Source: an uncultured Clostridia bacterium
GTDB lineage: Bacteria > Bacillota > Clostridia > TANB77 > CAG-508
DNA: 21,306 nucleotides
Assembly: GCA_947624925.1 (NCBI GenBank)
Contig: CANQMG010000015.1
Coordinates: 1-21,306 of the forward strand
Reading direction: 5' to 3'
Part shown: in pieces, positions 1 through 7,899 of the stretch
How the letters are laid out: each line of letters begins with the position of its first letter
Position numbering within the stretch: the stretch's first letter is position 1
Program-made: the position numbers and the translations under genes
Notes under the pieces: generated by a model
The model's database searches: none
The model's input: only the letters and a program-made list of their open reading frames with translations
Told to the model about the DNA's origin: nothing

Positions 1-722
1 AAACATTAAAATTAGACAAGATGGTAAACTTTTTACCAAACTATTTAGAAAGCATAAAAACACAAGATATATCAATAGTAGATATATTGTATAGATTAAC
101 AGAAGAAGAAATAAAATATAGAGACGAAAGAGCTTCAAAGATACAAGTGTCAGTAGCAGGCTTTCCATTTGAAAAAGAAATGAAAGATTTTGATTTTTCA
201 TATCAGCCTGGAATAAATAAACAACAAATGTTAGAATTAGAAAGTCTAAGATTTATGGAAAATAAAGAAAATGTGCTATTCGTTGGTTCAAGTGGAGTTG
301 GAAAAACACACTTAGCAATAAGTCTAGGAATAGCAGCAGCAAAAAAAAGATATTTAACATATTTCATATCATGTCATGATTTAATAATGCAATTAAAGAA
401 AGCACATAATGAAAATAGATTAGAGCAAAGGTTAAAGCAATTTTGTAAATACAGGTTACTAATAATTGATGAAATAGGCTACTTACCAGTAGATAGAGAC
501 GGAGCAAATTTATTTTTTCAGTTAATAGCGAAAAGATATGAAGAAAATTCAACAATAATAACAACAAATCAACCATTTTCAAAATGGGGTGAAGTATTTA
601 GTGATAACACGTTAGCAAATGCAATATTAGACAGACTATTACATCATTCCAGTGTAATAAAAATAACAGGACAATCTTATCGATTAAAAGATAAATTAGA
701 TGAAGTTGAAAATAGAAAATAA
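1..722 (+). CDS. istB: IstB-like transposition helper ATPase, 5' end outside window
   Basis: IstB is the AAA+ ATPase that assists the IS21 transposase IstA in choosing and remodelling target DNA. Walker A is GSSGVGKTH (about residues 90-98 counted from the Met at 21) and Walker B is LLIIDEIGY (about 146-154), followed by a TTNQPFSKW sensor region. The first ATG in the window is at 21, but the frame is open back to position 1 and reads TLKLDK just before that Met. This matches the LKLNKM stretch inside the usual IstB N-terminus, so the true start is probably upstream and the 233 residues from 21 are not the whole protein. It has no CGG codon in frame. Its partner istA is expected just left of the window. 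Family assignment is very secure. Confidence 0.95.
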   Translation, partial: TLKLDKMVNFLPNYLESIKTQDISIVDILYRLTEEEIKYRDERASKIQVSVAGFPFEKEMKDFDFSYQPGINKQQMLELESLRFMENKENVLFVGSSGVGKTHLAISLGIAAAKKRYLTYFISCHDLIMQLKKAHNENRLEQRLKQFCKYRLLIIDEIGYLPVDRDGANLFFQLIAKRYEENSTIITTNQPFSKWGEVFSDNTLANAILDRLLHHSSVIKITGQSYRLKDKLDEVENRK

Positions 723-734
723 AGCAAAAATATA

Positions 735-772
735 TTCCAGAAAATGTAATTATACTATTACATTTTCTGGAA
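735..772. repeat. 16-bp perfect inverted repeat after istB
   Basis: Positions 735-750 and 757-772 are exact reverse complements around a 6-base loop. It lies 13 bases after the istB stop, inside the IS. It could end transcription on either strand or serve as a subterminal transposase site. A run of T directly after the stem is lacking on the plus strand, so a terminator role is uncertain. Confidence 0.7.
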
Positions 773-835
773 AAAGGACATTGAATTTTTCTATCAATTT
801 AACTTTGTATTTTTTTATCAATTTTATATTGACTT

Positions 836-1509
836 TTACAACTTTTTATTTTTAGCTCCTTTCAATACTTTATAAGTTATTCTTATCAGTCTTTTATAGT
901 ATTTTGGTAAAAACTTCTTGTAATTTTTTAATTCTTTTTTATTTTTATTAGTACAACACCAACAGCTAACATGATCCAAAATGTCATATAAGCGAACCTT
1001 TTGCTCATTCCAAAAGAAACCATTATTATAGCAATATTGTAGGCATTGTTCTTCTGTCATACACCACTCTACAAGTGGATATATTTTGTGTTCATTATGA
1101 TTTCTTTGTGTTCTTTTCAATTCATCTGATGCAATACCTATATATTCCCTGTAGTTTTCACCATACTGTTTTTTTAGATATTTATTAATTGATATATTTT
1201 TTTCGTTTGTACCCCATCTACACTTACCGACCACACAATCCATATCCGTATTGAATACTTCCATCTCTTTTATGTACCTTAATTTTAAACATTTTTTTAC
1301 GAAAGGTAACTCTAGGATATAATTGTGTGAATTTAATCCTTTTCTTTTTTAATATTCTTTTTATCCTGTTTCTTATCTTATAGATAGCTTTAAACTCCAT
1401 TCCGAGTGTCAAAGAAAATCACTTCATCTATCTTATAATTTTTTTCTAAAAGCATTAAAAGCATTGCTAGACTATCTTTACCAAAACTAACACTTGCTAT
1501 ATAATTCAT
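836..1509 (-). CDS. PAPS reductase-like protein with two CGG +1 shift sites, C-terminus cut by IS21
   Basis: Read with one skipped C at 1404 and one at 1229, the frame gives 223 residues that match the phosphoadenosine phosphosulfate reductase / PP-loop family carried by many Firmicute phages. Visible motifs are the PP-loop SFGKDS (8-13), FFDTG-MEF (about 32-39), CG-G-KCRWGT (92-100), YPLVEW and MTEEQCLQYCY, and the cysteine cluster VSCWCC. Without the shifts it falls into three pieces: 0-frame stops follow within a few codons of each CGG. Start ATG at 1509 is chosen because SFGKDS lies at the expected distance; its ribosome site is weak. The stop codon (836-838) comes from the IS21 end, and phage relatives usually run several tens of residues beyond the CWCC motif, so the tail is probably lost. 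The family may reduce or transfer activated sulfur; the true substrate is unknown. Most likely damaged at the C-terminus even if the shifts are read. Confidence 0.75.
1227..1229 (-). other. CGG +1 shift site 2 of PAPS reductase-like gene
   Basis: Reading is TGT GGT CGG TAA; skipping the C gives TGT GGT GGT AAG TGT, i.e. CGGKC, the family motif CGGxCRWGT. A stop codon follows CGG directly in the 0 frame. Confidence 0.8.
1402..1404 (-). other. CGG +1 shift site 1 of PAPS reductase-like gene
   Basis: Reading is GAC ACT CGG AAT GGA; skipping the C gives GAC ACT GGA ATG GAG, i.e. DTGME, the conserved motif of the family. The 0 frame ends five codons later. Confidence 0.8.
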
Positions 1510-1745
1510 AACTAGCCATAAACATATCCATTTATGGCAACAACTCTGTCCTCCTATGCTACTTACAAAATGTTTTCACGCTGCTATGAATTGTTTTATA
1601 TAATAATTATCAACCTTTATTACAACCCTTTTCAGGGATAGTTATGATTTCACTTCCTTTCTCTTACTTATTATTTTCAATTTGATTCCTCCTAAAAAAA
1701 TAAAAAGGATATATTGGTATTACTACCTTTATACCCTTTCTATTA
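1510..1745. other. Gap with gene debris and a terminator
   Basis: No convincing gene is seen. On the minus strand it holds two strong ribosome-binding-like sites (AGGAGG near 1686-1692 and near 1550-1556) followed only by very short frames, and a tail reading GTAGCATAGGAGG that resembles the 3' ends of other genes here. An 8-bp hairpin (1515-1522 with 1531-1538) lies just before the PAPS-like start. The stretch looks like remains of one or more deleted small genes. Confidence 0.4.
1694..1738 (-). terminator. Terminator after the 1746-2060 gene
   Basis: On the minus strand, 1738-1730 (AAGGGTATA) pairs with 1713-1705 (TATATCCTT, one G-T pair), followed by a run of T with one A break down to 1694. 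It lies just after the stop at 1746. Confidence 0.6.
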
Positions 1746-2060
1746 TTAATAATTACTATCTTTATATAAATAAACTTCGTTACTAATCTTCGTTACCTTT
1801 GAATTACTTTCAACTAACATTTCTTGTACAGTTTTATTTGTATAGTTATCACTTATAACAGTATCTTTAATTCGATCAATAACTTCCATAGCATCTTTAA
1901 GTTTATAAATATCATCTAAGTAAATATATTCAAATAATTCTTTAACATCCATAAGTAATAAATGATTATCTTCTAAATAAAATGCACTTACTCTCTCTAC
2001 TCCTAGATGTTCTCTTAAAGTTCTTTTTTCATCATTATTTAAATCTGAATATTGTATCAT
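1746..2060 (-). CDS. Hypothetical element protein, 104 aa
   Basis: The product is acidic, helical and soluble, without signal peptide or membrane segment. I do not recognise the family. The start ATG at 2060 has a strong site formed with the end of the gene before it (GTGGCGTAGGAGGT: Val-Ala-stop runs into AGGAGG), so it is probably translated by coupling to the 2071-2472 gene. A terminator follows at 1694-1738, marking the end of this gene cluster. The function is unknown. Confidence 0.75.
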   Translation of the reverse strand: MIQYSDLNNDEKRTLREHLGVERVSAFYLEDNHLLLMDVKELFEYIYLDDIYKLKDAMEVIDRIKDTVISDNYTNKTVQEMLVESNSKVTKISNEVYLYKDSNY

Positions 2061-2070
2061 ATTTTACCTC

Positions 2071-2472
2071 CTACGCCACTTTTCTTTCATTATTAAGATT
2101 TTGAGTATAATTATTTTCTTTATCTCTTATTATTCTATACTTATAATATCCATACTTTGCTATAGAATCTGCTCTTTCAATTTCAATGTCTGCAATTAAT
2201 CTGCCAATGCTATTATAATTATAATATTTTTTAAATACTCTGTTGCTATACTCAGATCTCTTACCATTATAATTTTTAATCATATTAAATTTACAGTTTG
2301 TTAAATTATTTTTATGATCACTGATTCTAATTTTTCCACAAGCTCCATTATCTACTTTTAAATACACACTATTAGTATTTTTAGACACCTGTATAGTTAC
2401 AATAAATCCTCTTTTATTTAACATTTCTTTTATTCTTTTTGCAATTCTTTTTTCTTTACTAATTTTAAACAT
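2071..2472 (-). CDS. Uncharacterised phage-type protein with RISDH motif, 133 aa
   Basis: The N-terminus is basic and helical (to about residue 20). A beta-rich middle carries GKIRISDHK (about 47-55), and the C-terminal part has RLIADIEIERADSIAKYG. This order, a small substrate-like domain with RISDH followed by a helix pair, occurs in uncharacterised proteins of Firmicute phages and conjugative elements, as I recall them; no function is established. The start at 2472 follows AAGGAGAG. The C-terminus is ERKVA and the stop overlaps the ribosome site of the next gene, so both are probably translated together. Confidence 0.75.
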   Translation of the reverse strand: MFKISKEKRIAKRIKEMLNKRGFIVTIQVSKNTNSVYLKVDNGACGKIRISDHKNNLTNCKFNMIKNYNGKRSEYSNRVFKKYYNYNSIGRLIADIEIERADSIAKYGYYKYRIIRDKENNYTQNLNNERKVA

Positions 2473-2496
2473 ATTTTTTCTCTCCTTTTTATTTTT

Positions 2497-3159
2497 TTAT
2501 TTGTAGCAATCTACAATAGTTGCACGATATTCTGGACCATCTTCTATTTTTAGATTACCTTTAATATCATTCATTTCATATTTTATTTTTCCATTAGATT
2601 CTTTGGATACCTTAATATAAAATCCGTTTTCTTCATCATACCATGTTCCATCTGGTGCTATTGTTACTTCAGTGTCTATTGCTCCATACTTAGTTAAATC
2701 CCATTCAATATCTTTTTTCTTTGCCGAGCTGACATTAATATATTGATTTGGATTATTTTTATCTTTTACAACAAACATTTTTGAATAATCACTATCTTTT
2801 TCATAAAAATGCCATCTTATATATGGATTATTATAAGTAATTAAACCACCAGCAGAGTTAATAAGTTTTTTATCATAATCTCTAATTGCAAACTTATATA
2901 TTGTTTCATCATCAGAATATAGTATATTTGCTAATTTATTTGCTGCTGATTTTTCATATTCTACATCCATTATTCCATTTTCAATAAAATACTTATATTT
3001 CCTTATTATTTTTTCAAGTTGTTCTTCTTCTTTTCTTATTAATTCCTTTTTGGATATAATAACTTTTTCCTTATATTTTGCATTTATTCCAAAAGGTTCT
3101 AATAACTCATCAACTGTCTGTCCTTCTCGTGTTATAACCAATACTTTGAAATGTTCCAA
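2497..3159 (-). CDS. Uncharacterised phage/plasmid family protein, 220 aa (paralogue of 6489-6986)
   Basis: It begins VLVITREGQTVDELLEPFG, holds a central APDGTWY motif (about residues 167-173) and ends with ATIVDCYK. The same layout, an ISKEGQ-type start, a TPDGxW centre and a VDC-type end, defines a widespread family of unknown role in phages and plasmids; the gene at 6489-6986 is a second, shorter member. Residues about 40-62 form a charged helix. The start is TTG at 3159, eight or so bases after GGAGG; no ATG fits. A terminator (3182-3212) separates it from the gene upstream, so it may have its own promoter in the short gap or rely on read-through. Confidence 0.8.
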   Translation of the reverse strand: MEHFKVLVITREGQTVDELLEPFGINAKYKEKVIISKKELIRKEEEQLEKIIRKYKYFIENGIMDVEYEKSAANKLANILYSDDETIYKFAIRDYDKKLINSAGGLITYNNPYIRWHFYEKDSDYSKMFVVKDKNNPNQYINVSSAKKKDIEWDLTKYGAIDTEVTIAPDGTWYDEENGFYIKVSKESNGKIKYEMNDIKGNLKIEDGPEYRATIVDCYK

Positions 3160-3181
3160 TTTTATTTCCTCCTTTATTACA

Positions 3182-3212
3182 AAAATAGAGCATTTTTTTA
3201 TGCTCTATTTCT
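3182..3212 (-). terminator. Terminator after the 46-aa gene
   Basis: The 10-bp perfect stem AAATAGAGCA (3183-3192) with TGCTCTATTT (3201-3210); on the minus strand it is followed by further T residues. It lies between the stop at 3233 and the start at 3159. Confidence 0.7.
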
Positions 3213-3232
3213 GTATTTTATTATTTTTAATT

Positions 3233-3373
3233 TTAAGCTACTTTTTTTCTTTTAGTATTTTTAGTTTCAGGTTTATTTTCTTTAAAAAAATCTAGTTTTT
3301 TTACCTGTTTTAAAGTTCTTTTTAATGATTTTATATTTTCCTCTGTCATTGAATATTCAATATCTTTATTCAT
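3233..3373 (-). CDS. Small basic protein, 46 aa
   Basis: The short frame starts at ATG 3373 after GAGGTG and ends in KRKKVA at 3233. It begins MNKDIEYSMTEENIKSLKRT and is rich in Lys (the second half has KENKPETKNTKRKK), so it probably binds nucleic acid or is largely unstructured at its end. Codon use is like its neighbours, and a terminator follows the stop, both supporting a real gene. I do not recognise a family. Confidence 0.6.
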   Translation of the reverse strand: MNKDIEYSMTEENIKSLKRTLKQVKKLDFFKENKPETKNTKRKKVA

Positions 3374-3432
3374 TTTTTTCACCTCTACTTATAATTTTTT
3401 AGATTTGATAGAATAAAACTCAATCTAATAAT

Positions 3433-3600
3433 TTATTTTCTATTCCATTTATGAAATTTTTCATTATAATTCATCACAACAAATTCTCTTCTATCAACAA
3501 ACTCTTTATTTAATTTTTTTAGTTCATCTACAAATTCAACTAAATCTTCCCAATGCTTACATGAAAGTATAGCTTTTCCTTTTTTATATAAAACAAACAT
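3433..3600 (-). CDS. Small hypothetical protein, 55 aa
   Basis: ATG at 3600 follows GGTGGG; the frame reads MFVLYKKGKAILSCKHW then a helical WEDLVEFVDELKKLNKEF and ends KWNRK. Compact alpha/beta pattern with two strands and one helix. No family recognised. It lies between the primase-like gene and the 46-aa gene, all on the minus strand. Confidence 0.6.
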   Translation of the reverse strand: MFVLYKKGKAILSCKHWEDLVEFVDELKKLNKEFVDRREFVVMNYNEKFHKWNRK

Positions 3601-3681
3601 TATAACCCACCTTCACACTTAAATTTTCTCTTTAAAGTTATTTAACTGTCCAATAAATTCAAATTGTGATATTCTTTCTAC

Positions 3682-4780
3682 TTATGCTAATTTTCTTTTA
3701 TTCACTTCTTCTGATTCCTTATTTAATTCTTCTTTTAAAGTTATTGGTATCTCATTATCTCTAATAGAAAAAAACGATCTTATTTTTTCAGCATCATATA
3801 TCTTTTCAAGATTTAATGAGATAAAACTGGATGTATGCAATACTGTATGTAAGTCCATTACAACATATACATTATTTACACCTTGTATTTTAGCAATTTT
3901 TTTGGATTCACTTTTAGAAATTACATTTGGTACTCCGAATAACAATCTTATCTCTATATTGTTTATGTATTTTATATGCCAATAACATTTCTGATACTAT
4001 TATAATATTATTAACATTTCTATTATCTTTTATAAGATGTATTTTTTCTTTTTCTGGATATAATATCATAATATTGTTACTGGCTTTAGTTCCATTATAT
4101 TTGTTATTACTACTAAACCATATATCAGATGTATCTGTACTGTACATCTTATCTAAATGAATTCTTAGACTTACTATTTTGCAATTATCAATAACTGGTA
4201 TAAATATTCCACTATGTGATACAAAATTCCATCTTAATCTTTGATCTTGAAAAAATCCTGGTACACCACATAATTCATATCCATTTTTTATTATTTTTTT
4301 ACATATAGCAATCTTTGTATTTTCATTAGTTGGTATTGATTTAAAACCTATTCTTTTAGTATCTTCTAATGTAAATCCTAATTTTAACAGTTTATTTTTA
4401 TGTATATCATTAAGGGTTAATAGATTTAAAAAAATACGATAAACATCATCTAACTCTTCATTGCTTTTTTTATTATTTATTACAATAGAGGTCCTTATAT
4501 TATCTTCAACTTCACAGCTGTCTTTAATTAGTCTTATATATGCTTCCTTATTTGTTATATATTTGTTTTTTGCATATAATCCTATAGCATAACCACTTTC
4601 GCCGCAATCTTTGCATATATAGCTATTATTTAAAGTATTTAATTTCATTGCTCCATTAGTTGAATTACAGAAAGGACACCTTACATAAATAATATTTCCT
4701 AATGAATGTATTTCTTGTAATCCTAGTTTGTTCTTTACATTAACAATGCTAAGACAATTATATATATCGTTATTTTTCAA
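3682..4780 (-). CDS. CHC2 zinc-finger / Toprim primase-like protein with CGG +1 shift
   Basis: With the C at 3937 skipped, one 365-residue product results. The N-terminal zinc finger reads RCPFCNS...YICKDCGESG (CxxC...CxxC) as in CHC2 primases; the C-terminal half holds a Toprim-like stretch IIIVSEMLLAYKI...IVI-G-VPNVIS, where the Gly is supplied only by the shift (residue 282), then VYVVMDLH. Such proteins act in phage or plasmid DNA replication as primases or primase-like helicase partners. The glutamate expected in the Toprim EG motif reads SE here, so activity is uncertain. TTG at 4780 is preferred to ATG at 4801 because TAAGGAGG lies eight bases before it and the ATG frame would encode the ribosome site itself. 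It overlaps the coupling region of the ArdC-like gene, whose stop precedes it. The C-terminus is KRKLA. Confidence 0.8.
3935..3937 (-). other. CGG +1 shift site of primase-like gene
   Basis: Reading is GTT ATT CGG AGT ACC; skipping the C gives GTT ATT GGA GTA CCA, i.e. VIGVP, the usual Toprim-region motif. The 0 frame ends seven codons after CGG. Confidence 0.8.
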
Positions 4781-4793
4781 TTTAAAAACCTCC

Positions 4794-5666
4794 TTATGCA
4801 ATTATTTTTTCTTGTTTAAATTTGTTGTCTTTTATGAGTTCAATGTATTCATTAGCAGTTTTCTTTATTTCGTTAGATATTTTTAAGAAACTTTTTATAT
4901 CGTTTTTTGCCCAATTAGTTATATATCCGAAACTACAAATTGATGTGTCAAAATTAAAATAATCAGCAACTAAAAAAGCAACTGATTCTACAAATATCTC
5001 ACTTTTATCCCTGTCAATTTTATAATCAAAATTATCATATAAACAATGACACAATTCATGTATTAAAACTGCTGTTTTTCCATCTTGTGATAATTCTTTA
5101 CTTAATACTATTTTGTCTTTATCATAGTATCCTTTTGTATTTCCTAAATTTTCTTCTAATACAATTGGTACAGGAGAAATGTTAATTAATGTATTGTATA
5201 AATCCTGAGTTGTATCTGTATTTATATTATCATCAATAAAAGGAATTCTTTTTTCACCTTTTTTTAAATATGTATCTCCTATATCATATACTGCGACTTT
5301 TCTATAGCTAATACCTTCTATGACTTCAATTTTATTATTATCCTTTTGCTCTTTTTCTTCTTTACCATTAATATTTTGTTGTCCTTCTATATTTTTTTCT
5401 TTCTTATATCTTACTGGTACATAAATATATATAGTTTTAGGATTTTTCTTTACACCTCTTCCTAATTTATTCCAATCGCAAAAACCTTTTACAATTGTTG
5501 CATTAGGATTTTGCACATATACTAATAAAGTATTTAAGAAACTATAATTATTTCTTATTTTCTTTATTAATTTTAAAAATTTAGGATACTCGCCTCTTTC
5601 TATGACACTTTGTATTCCTTCTAATAGCTTTTCGTAATTGACTTTATTTTTAGGCACATTTTTCAC
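4794..5666 (-). CDS. ArdC-like antirestriction protein with zinc-metallopeptidase motif, 290 aa
   Basis: Two parts are visible. The N-terminal half has the ArdC-type single-stranded-DNA-binding pattern: SFLNTLLVYVQNP (about 42-54), then VKGFCDWNKLGRGVKK and a short IYIYVP strand, with a charged linker (about 90-110). The C-terminal half carries HELCH (HExxH zinc site, about 205-209) followed by a helix with ESVAFLVA, as in zincin-like peptidases. ArdC proteins protect incoming plasmid or phage DNA from host restriction and bind single-stranded DNA. The ATG at 5666 follows GAGGTG and overlaps the end of the 5650-5931 gene, and its stop sits before the primase-like start, so this is one operon. 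The C-terminus is QEKIIA. Family is fairly sure; the substrate is unknown. Confidence 0.82.
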   Translation of the reverse strand: MKNVPKNKVNYEKLLEGIQSVIERGEYPKFLKLIKKIRNNYSFLNTLLVYVQNPNATIVKGFCDWNKLGRGVKKNPKTIYIYVPVRYKKEKNIEGQQNINGKEEKEQKDNNKIEVIEGISYRKVAVYDIGDTYLKKGEKRIPFIDDNINTDTTQDLYNTLINISPVPIVLEENLGNTKGYYDKDKIVLSKELSQDGKTAVLIHELCHCLYDNFDYKIDRDKSEIFVESVAFLVADYFNFDTSICSFGYITNWAKNDIKSFLKISNEIKKTANEYIELIKDNKFKQEKIIA

Positions 5667-5931
5667 CTCTTTTTATAATTTTTTCAACTGCCTTCATCAC
5701 TGCAATTCTATCTCTGCTACTCCTTATACTTTCCAAAGCTAAGTCAATTTTGTTATAACATTGATTAATTTTTTCTCTATAAGTAATTACTTGCTCAGCA
5801 GTTTCTGTTCTACCAATTATTTCAATTAAAGTTTCATATTCATCAATTTCTCTATGTAAATTATTTATTTTTATGTTTTCCTTTCTTATTATTTTTTTAG
5901 CTTGATTAATAAATTCATTAACACCTTTCAT
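5650..5931 (-). CDS. Coiled-coil hypothetical protein, 93 aa
   Basis: ATG at 5931 is chosen over the longer frame from 5961 because GGAGG lies eight bases before it. The product, starting MKGVNEFINQAKKII, is almost fully helical with heptad-like spacing (NNLHREIDEYETLIEII and later INQCYNKIDLALESI), suggesting a coiled coil. It ends RGEKCA and overlaps the ArdC-like start by 17 bases. No family recognised; position suggests a helper or regulator of neighbouring genes. Confidence 0.7.
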   Translation of the reverse strand: MKGVNEFINQAKKIIRKENIKINNLHREIDEYETLIEIIGRTETAEQVITYREKINQCYNKIDLALESIRSSRDRIAVMKAVEKIIKRGEKCA

Positions 5932-5947
5932 AATTTTATCCTCCATT

Positions 5948-6457
5948 TTACTTATTATCATATATTTCTTTAAGTTTTATTTCTTCATATTCTTCTATAA
6001 ACTTATTCAATTTATTGATACTATCATCTTGATATTTACTCTCTATAAAGAGATAGATTTCTTTATTAGATTCTTCATCTCTTGATAACTCAATTTTTAC
6101 ACATAAATCAATTCCAACATGACTTACTTTATTTTCGATTTTATCCAAAGATCCCCATAATTTTTTAATTGTAATATTATCATTTAGCATATAAATTTCA
6201 GAATATGACTCAAAACTTTTACTAATTTCTTGACTATATATCGGATTATATTCACTATCAAATAACTCATTAAATTTATTTATCACACTTTTAACATCTT
6301 TTTCTTTGTCAATAAATTTTATCCATTCTTTTATTGCTTTTATTATTGCTTTGTTTGAATCTATTTCTTTTTGAATTAAATATGCTTGTTTAATTTCTTC
6401 AGGAGTTAGTTTTATTTTTTGTTCTCCTCTTTTAATAATTCTTCTTTTTATATACAT
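5948..6457 (-). CDS. Hypothetical element protein, 169 aa
   Basis: It starts at ATG 6457 after GAAAGGAAAA. The N-terminus is basic (MYIKRRIIKRGEQK), followed by LTPEEIKQAYLIQKEIDSNK, then a mostly helical acidic body ending YEEIKLKEIYDNK. There is no membrane segment or cysteine pattern. It overlaps the next frame's upstream region but not its chosen start. No function can be assigned from sequence alone. Confidence 0.7.
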   Translation of the reverse strand: MYIKRRIIKRGEQKIKLTPEEIKQAYLIQKEIDSNKAIIKAIKEWIKFIDKEKDVKSVINKFNELFDSEYNPIYSQEISKSFESYSEIYMLNDNITIKKLWGSLDKIENKVSHVGIDLCVKIELSRDEESNKEIYLFIESKYQDDSINKLNKFIEEYEEIKLKEIYDNK

Positions 6458-6488
6458 TTTGATTTTCCTTTCTTTTTCATTTTAATTT

Positions 6489-6986
6489 TTAAATATTACA
6501 AGTAACAATTGTTATTATTCCATTATCCTCGTATGGTTTTATATATTGCGTGTAATAATCCTTTATATACTTCTTACCTTCTTCTTCGTTTCTAAATCCG
6601 TATGTTATAAGGTCTAATGGTATCATTCCATGCCATTTTCCATCTGGTGTTATAAGAGAATGACTAATACAAAAACCATCTTCCAATTTTATTTTTTTAT
6701 TTTCCTTTTTAGATTCTCTTGTTGCCATCTGATTCCAGCAGACATCTTTTATTTTTCCACAGGATTCATATAAGTATTTTTTATTTTCTTTTTTTACTAT
6801 AAGTATTTCATTATTTGCATAACCTTCAGCTATATTGCCAAATATAACTCCTGAAATAAATCTCTTTTGTCTTTTTATACTTTTTTCTAGGCTTTCATCA
6901 GATAATAATTTTAAATAAGGTTTTAGTAAATCGCTTATATCTTGTCCTTCTTTTGATATAATGGCTAATCTAAACATTAATTTCAC
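6489..6986 (-). CDS. Uncharacterised phage/plasmid family protein, 165 aa (paralogue of 2497-3159)
   Basis: It starts LAIISKEGQDISDLLKPYL, has LITPDGKWHGM in the middle (about 112-122) and ends NGIITIVTCNI, the same three landmarks as the gene at 2497-3159. In related phage proteins the TPDGxWH motif is the most constant part. GTG at 6986 is chosen, nine bases after GGAGG; an ATG three codons later is less well spaced. A GNIAEGYANNEILIV segment (about 50-64) has no counterpart in the longer paralogue. The role is unknown. Confidence 0.78.
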   Translation of the reverse strand: MKLMFRLAIISKEGQDISDLLKPYLKLLSDESLEKSIKRQKRFISGVIFGNIAEGYANNEILIVKKENKKYLYESCGKIKDVCWNQMATRESKKENKKIKLEDGFCISHSLITPDGKWHGMIPLDLITYGFRNEEEGKKYIKDYYTQYIKPYEDNGIITIVTCNI

Positions 6987-6999
6987 TTTTCATTTCCTC

Positions 7000-7191
7000 C
7001 TATTTATCATATATATATTGATTTAAAATTTCAGTTACTGCATCTTCCAACTCATAATAATCTCCTCCATAGATAGCAGCTTCATCTTCGCTATTCTCTC
7101 TATCTTCATTAGGAATTATTATATTTTTTCTATTTAATAGATTTTCAAATAAATCAATAATTTTAATTGCTATTTCCCTGTTTTTTTCCAT
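7000..7191 (-). CDS. Small acidic phage-type protein, 63 aa
   Basis: The product reads IIDLFENLLNRKNIIIPNEDRE then DEAAIYGGDYYELEDAVTEIL. The IPxxDRE...EAxIYG...YxELED pattern is common in short uncharacterised proteins of Firmicute phages next to DNA methylase genes. It is acidic and helical. The ATG at 7191 follows GGGAGGT, which overlaps the stop of the methylase-like gene before it, so the two are translationally coupled. Confidence 0.75.
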   Translation of the reverse strand: MEKNREIAIKIIDLFENLLNRKNIIIPNEDRENSEDEAAIYGGDYYELEDAVTEILNQYIYDK

Positions 7192-7194
7192 TTT

Positions 7195-7872
7195 CTACCT
7201 TCCCTCCTTATATTTTTCATTCCATTTTTTCATAATATATTCTGGTGTATAAAAAACTCGAATTTGCTCATTTATTAAAGAGTTGCCTTGAATAACAATA
7301 CCTGCCATATTATAAAAAAACATTTGTATATAAGTCATACATACACAAATGAGATCAATATCTTGTGCTACAAATAAAGCTTTACTTTTATAATCAATCT
7401 TCTTTGAATCCAATTCATTAGCAACACTTAACAGTAATACACCACTTCCACAAGCAGGATCATTTACCGTAATAAAATTTTTTTTATTTAGATCCTCTAC
7501 ATTTCCTAATTGCAATTTTGCCATCGCTTTAGCTAAATGTGTTGGAGTAAAGAATTGCTGATTCTGCTTTGAATATGCTCCAATTTTTGCATATATTTCT
7601 CCTAGAACATCAGTTATTTCATCTTCATTGGATATTAACTTAACTAATTCCCCAACCAATTTGAAAAAAAATTGATGTTCACTCTTTTGATACTTTTTTA
7701 TTGTTTGTAAATATAAATCTTCATATTCTTGCCTATAATAAAACCAATTTTGTATAGATATTGCAAACATTAATACAAAATCTCTAAATACATCTGTTAT
7801 ATGATATTTCCCATAACTAAACTTTAACAAATTTACAAAATTTTTATATTTATTTTCAATATATACTTTCAT
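7195..7872 (-). CDS. N-6 DNA methylase-like protein, 225 aa
   Basis: It resembles the short phage N-6 adenine methylases related to the HsdM fold. Seen are DVLGEIYAKIG (about 90-100), QQFFTPTHLAKAM (about 104-116), and the SAM-binding motif VNDPACGSGVLLLS (about 137-150), then ALFVAQDIDLICVCMTYIQMFFYN. The NPPY catalytic motif that a full enzyme needs is not visible; after MAGIVIQGNSL the protein ends, as in several phage relatives. It therefore may bind SAM or DNA without methylating, or work with a partner such as the second methylase at 8315-9194. The start at 7872 follows TTGGAG. Confidence 0.82.
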   Translation of the reverse strand: MKVYIENKYKNFVNLLKFSYGKYHITDVFRDFVLMFAISIQNWFYYRQEYEDLYLQTIKKYQKSEHQFFFKLVGELVKLISNEDEITDVLGEIYAKIGAYSKQNQQFFTPTHLAKAMAKLQLGNVEDLNKKNFITVNDPACGSGVLLLSVANELDSKKIDYKSKALFVAQDIDLICVCMTYIQMFFYNMAGIVIQGNSLINEQIRVFYTPEYIMKKWNEKYKEGR

Positions 7873-7899
7873 ATAATCTCCAATCTAAAAGAGAAGATT

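Larger units (their letters stand above)
1..840 (+). mobile_element. IS21-family insertion sequence, right part
   Basis: The interval holds the 3' part of istB followed by a right terminal region. The end is placed at 840 because the minus-strand reading from there starts TGTAAAAGTCAAT, a TGT...TCAAT type terminus usual for IS21 elements, and because two related subterminal copies (about 781-806 and 807-840, each with an AATTGATA core) follow one another, as in the multiple terminal repeats of this family. The left end and istA lie outside the window, so target duplication cannot be tested. The boundary is inferred from the terminus shape. Confidence 0.75.
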
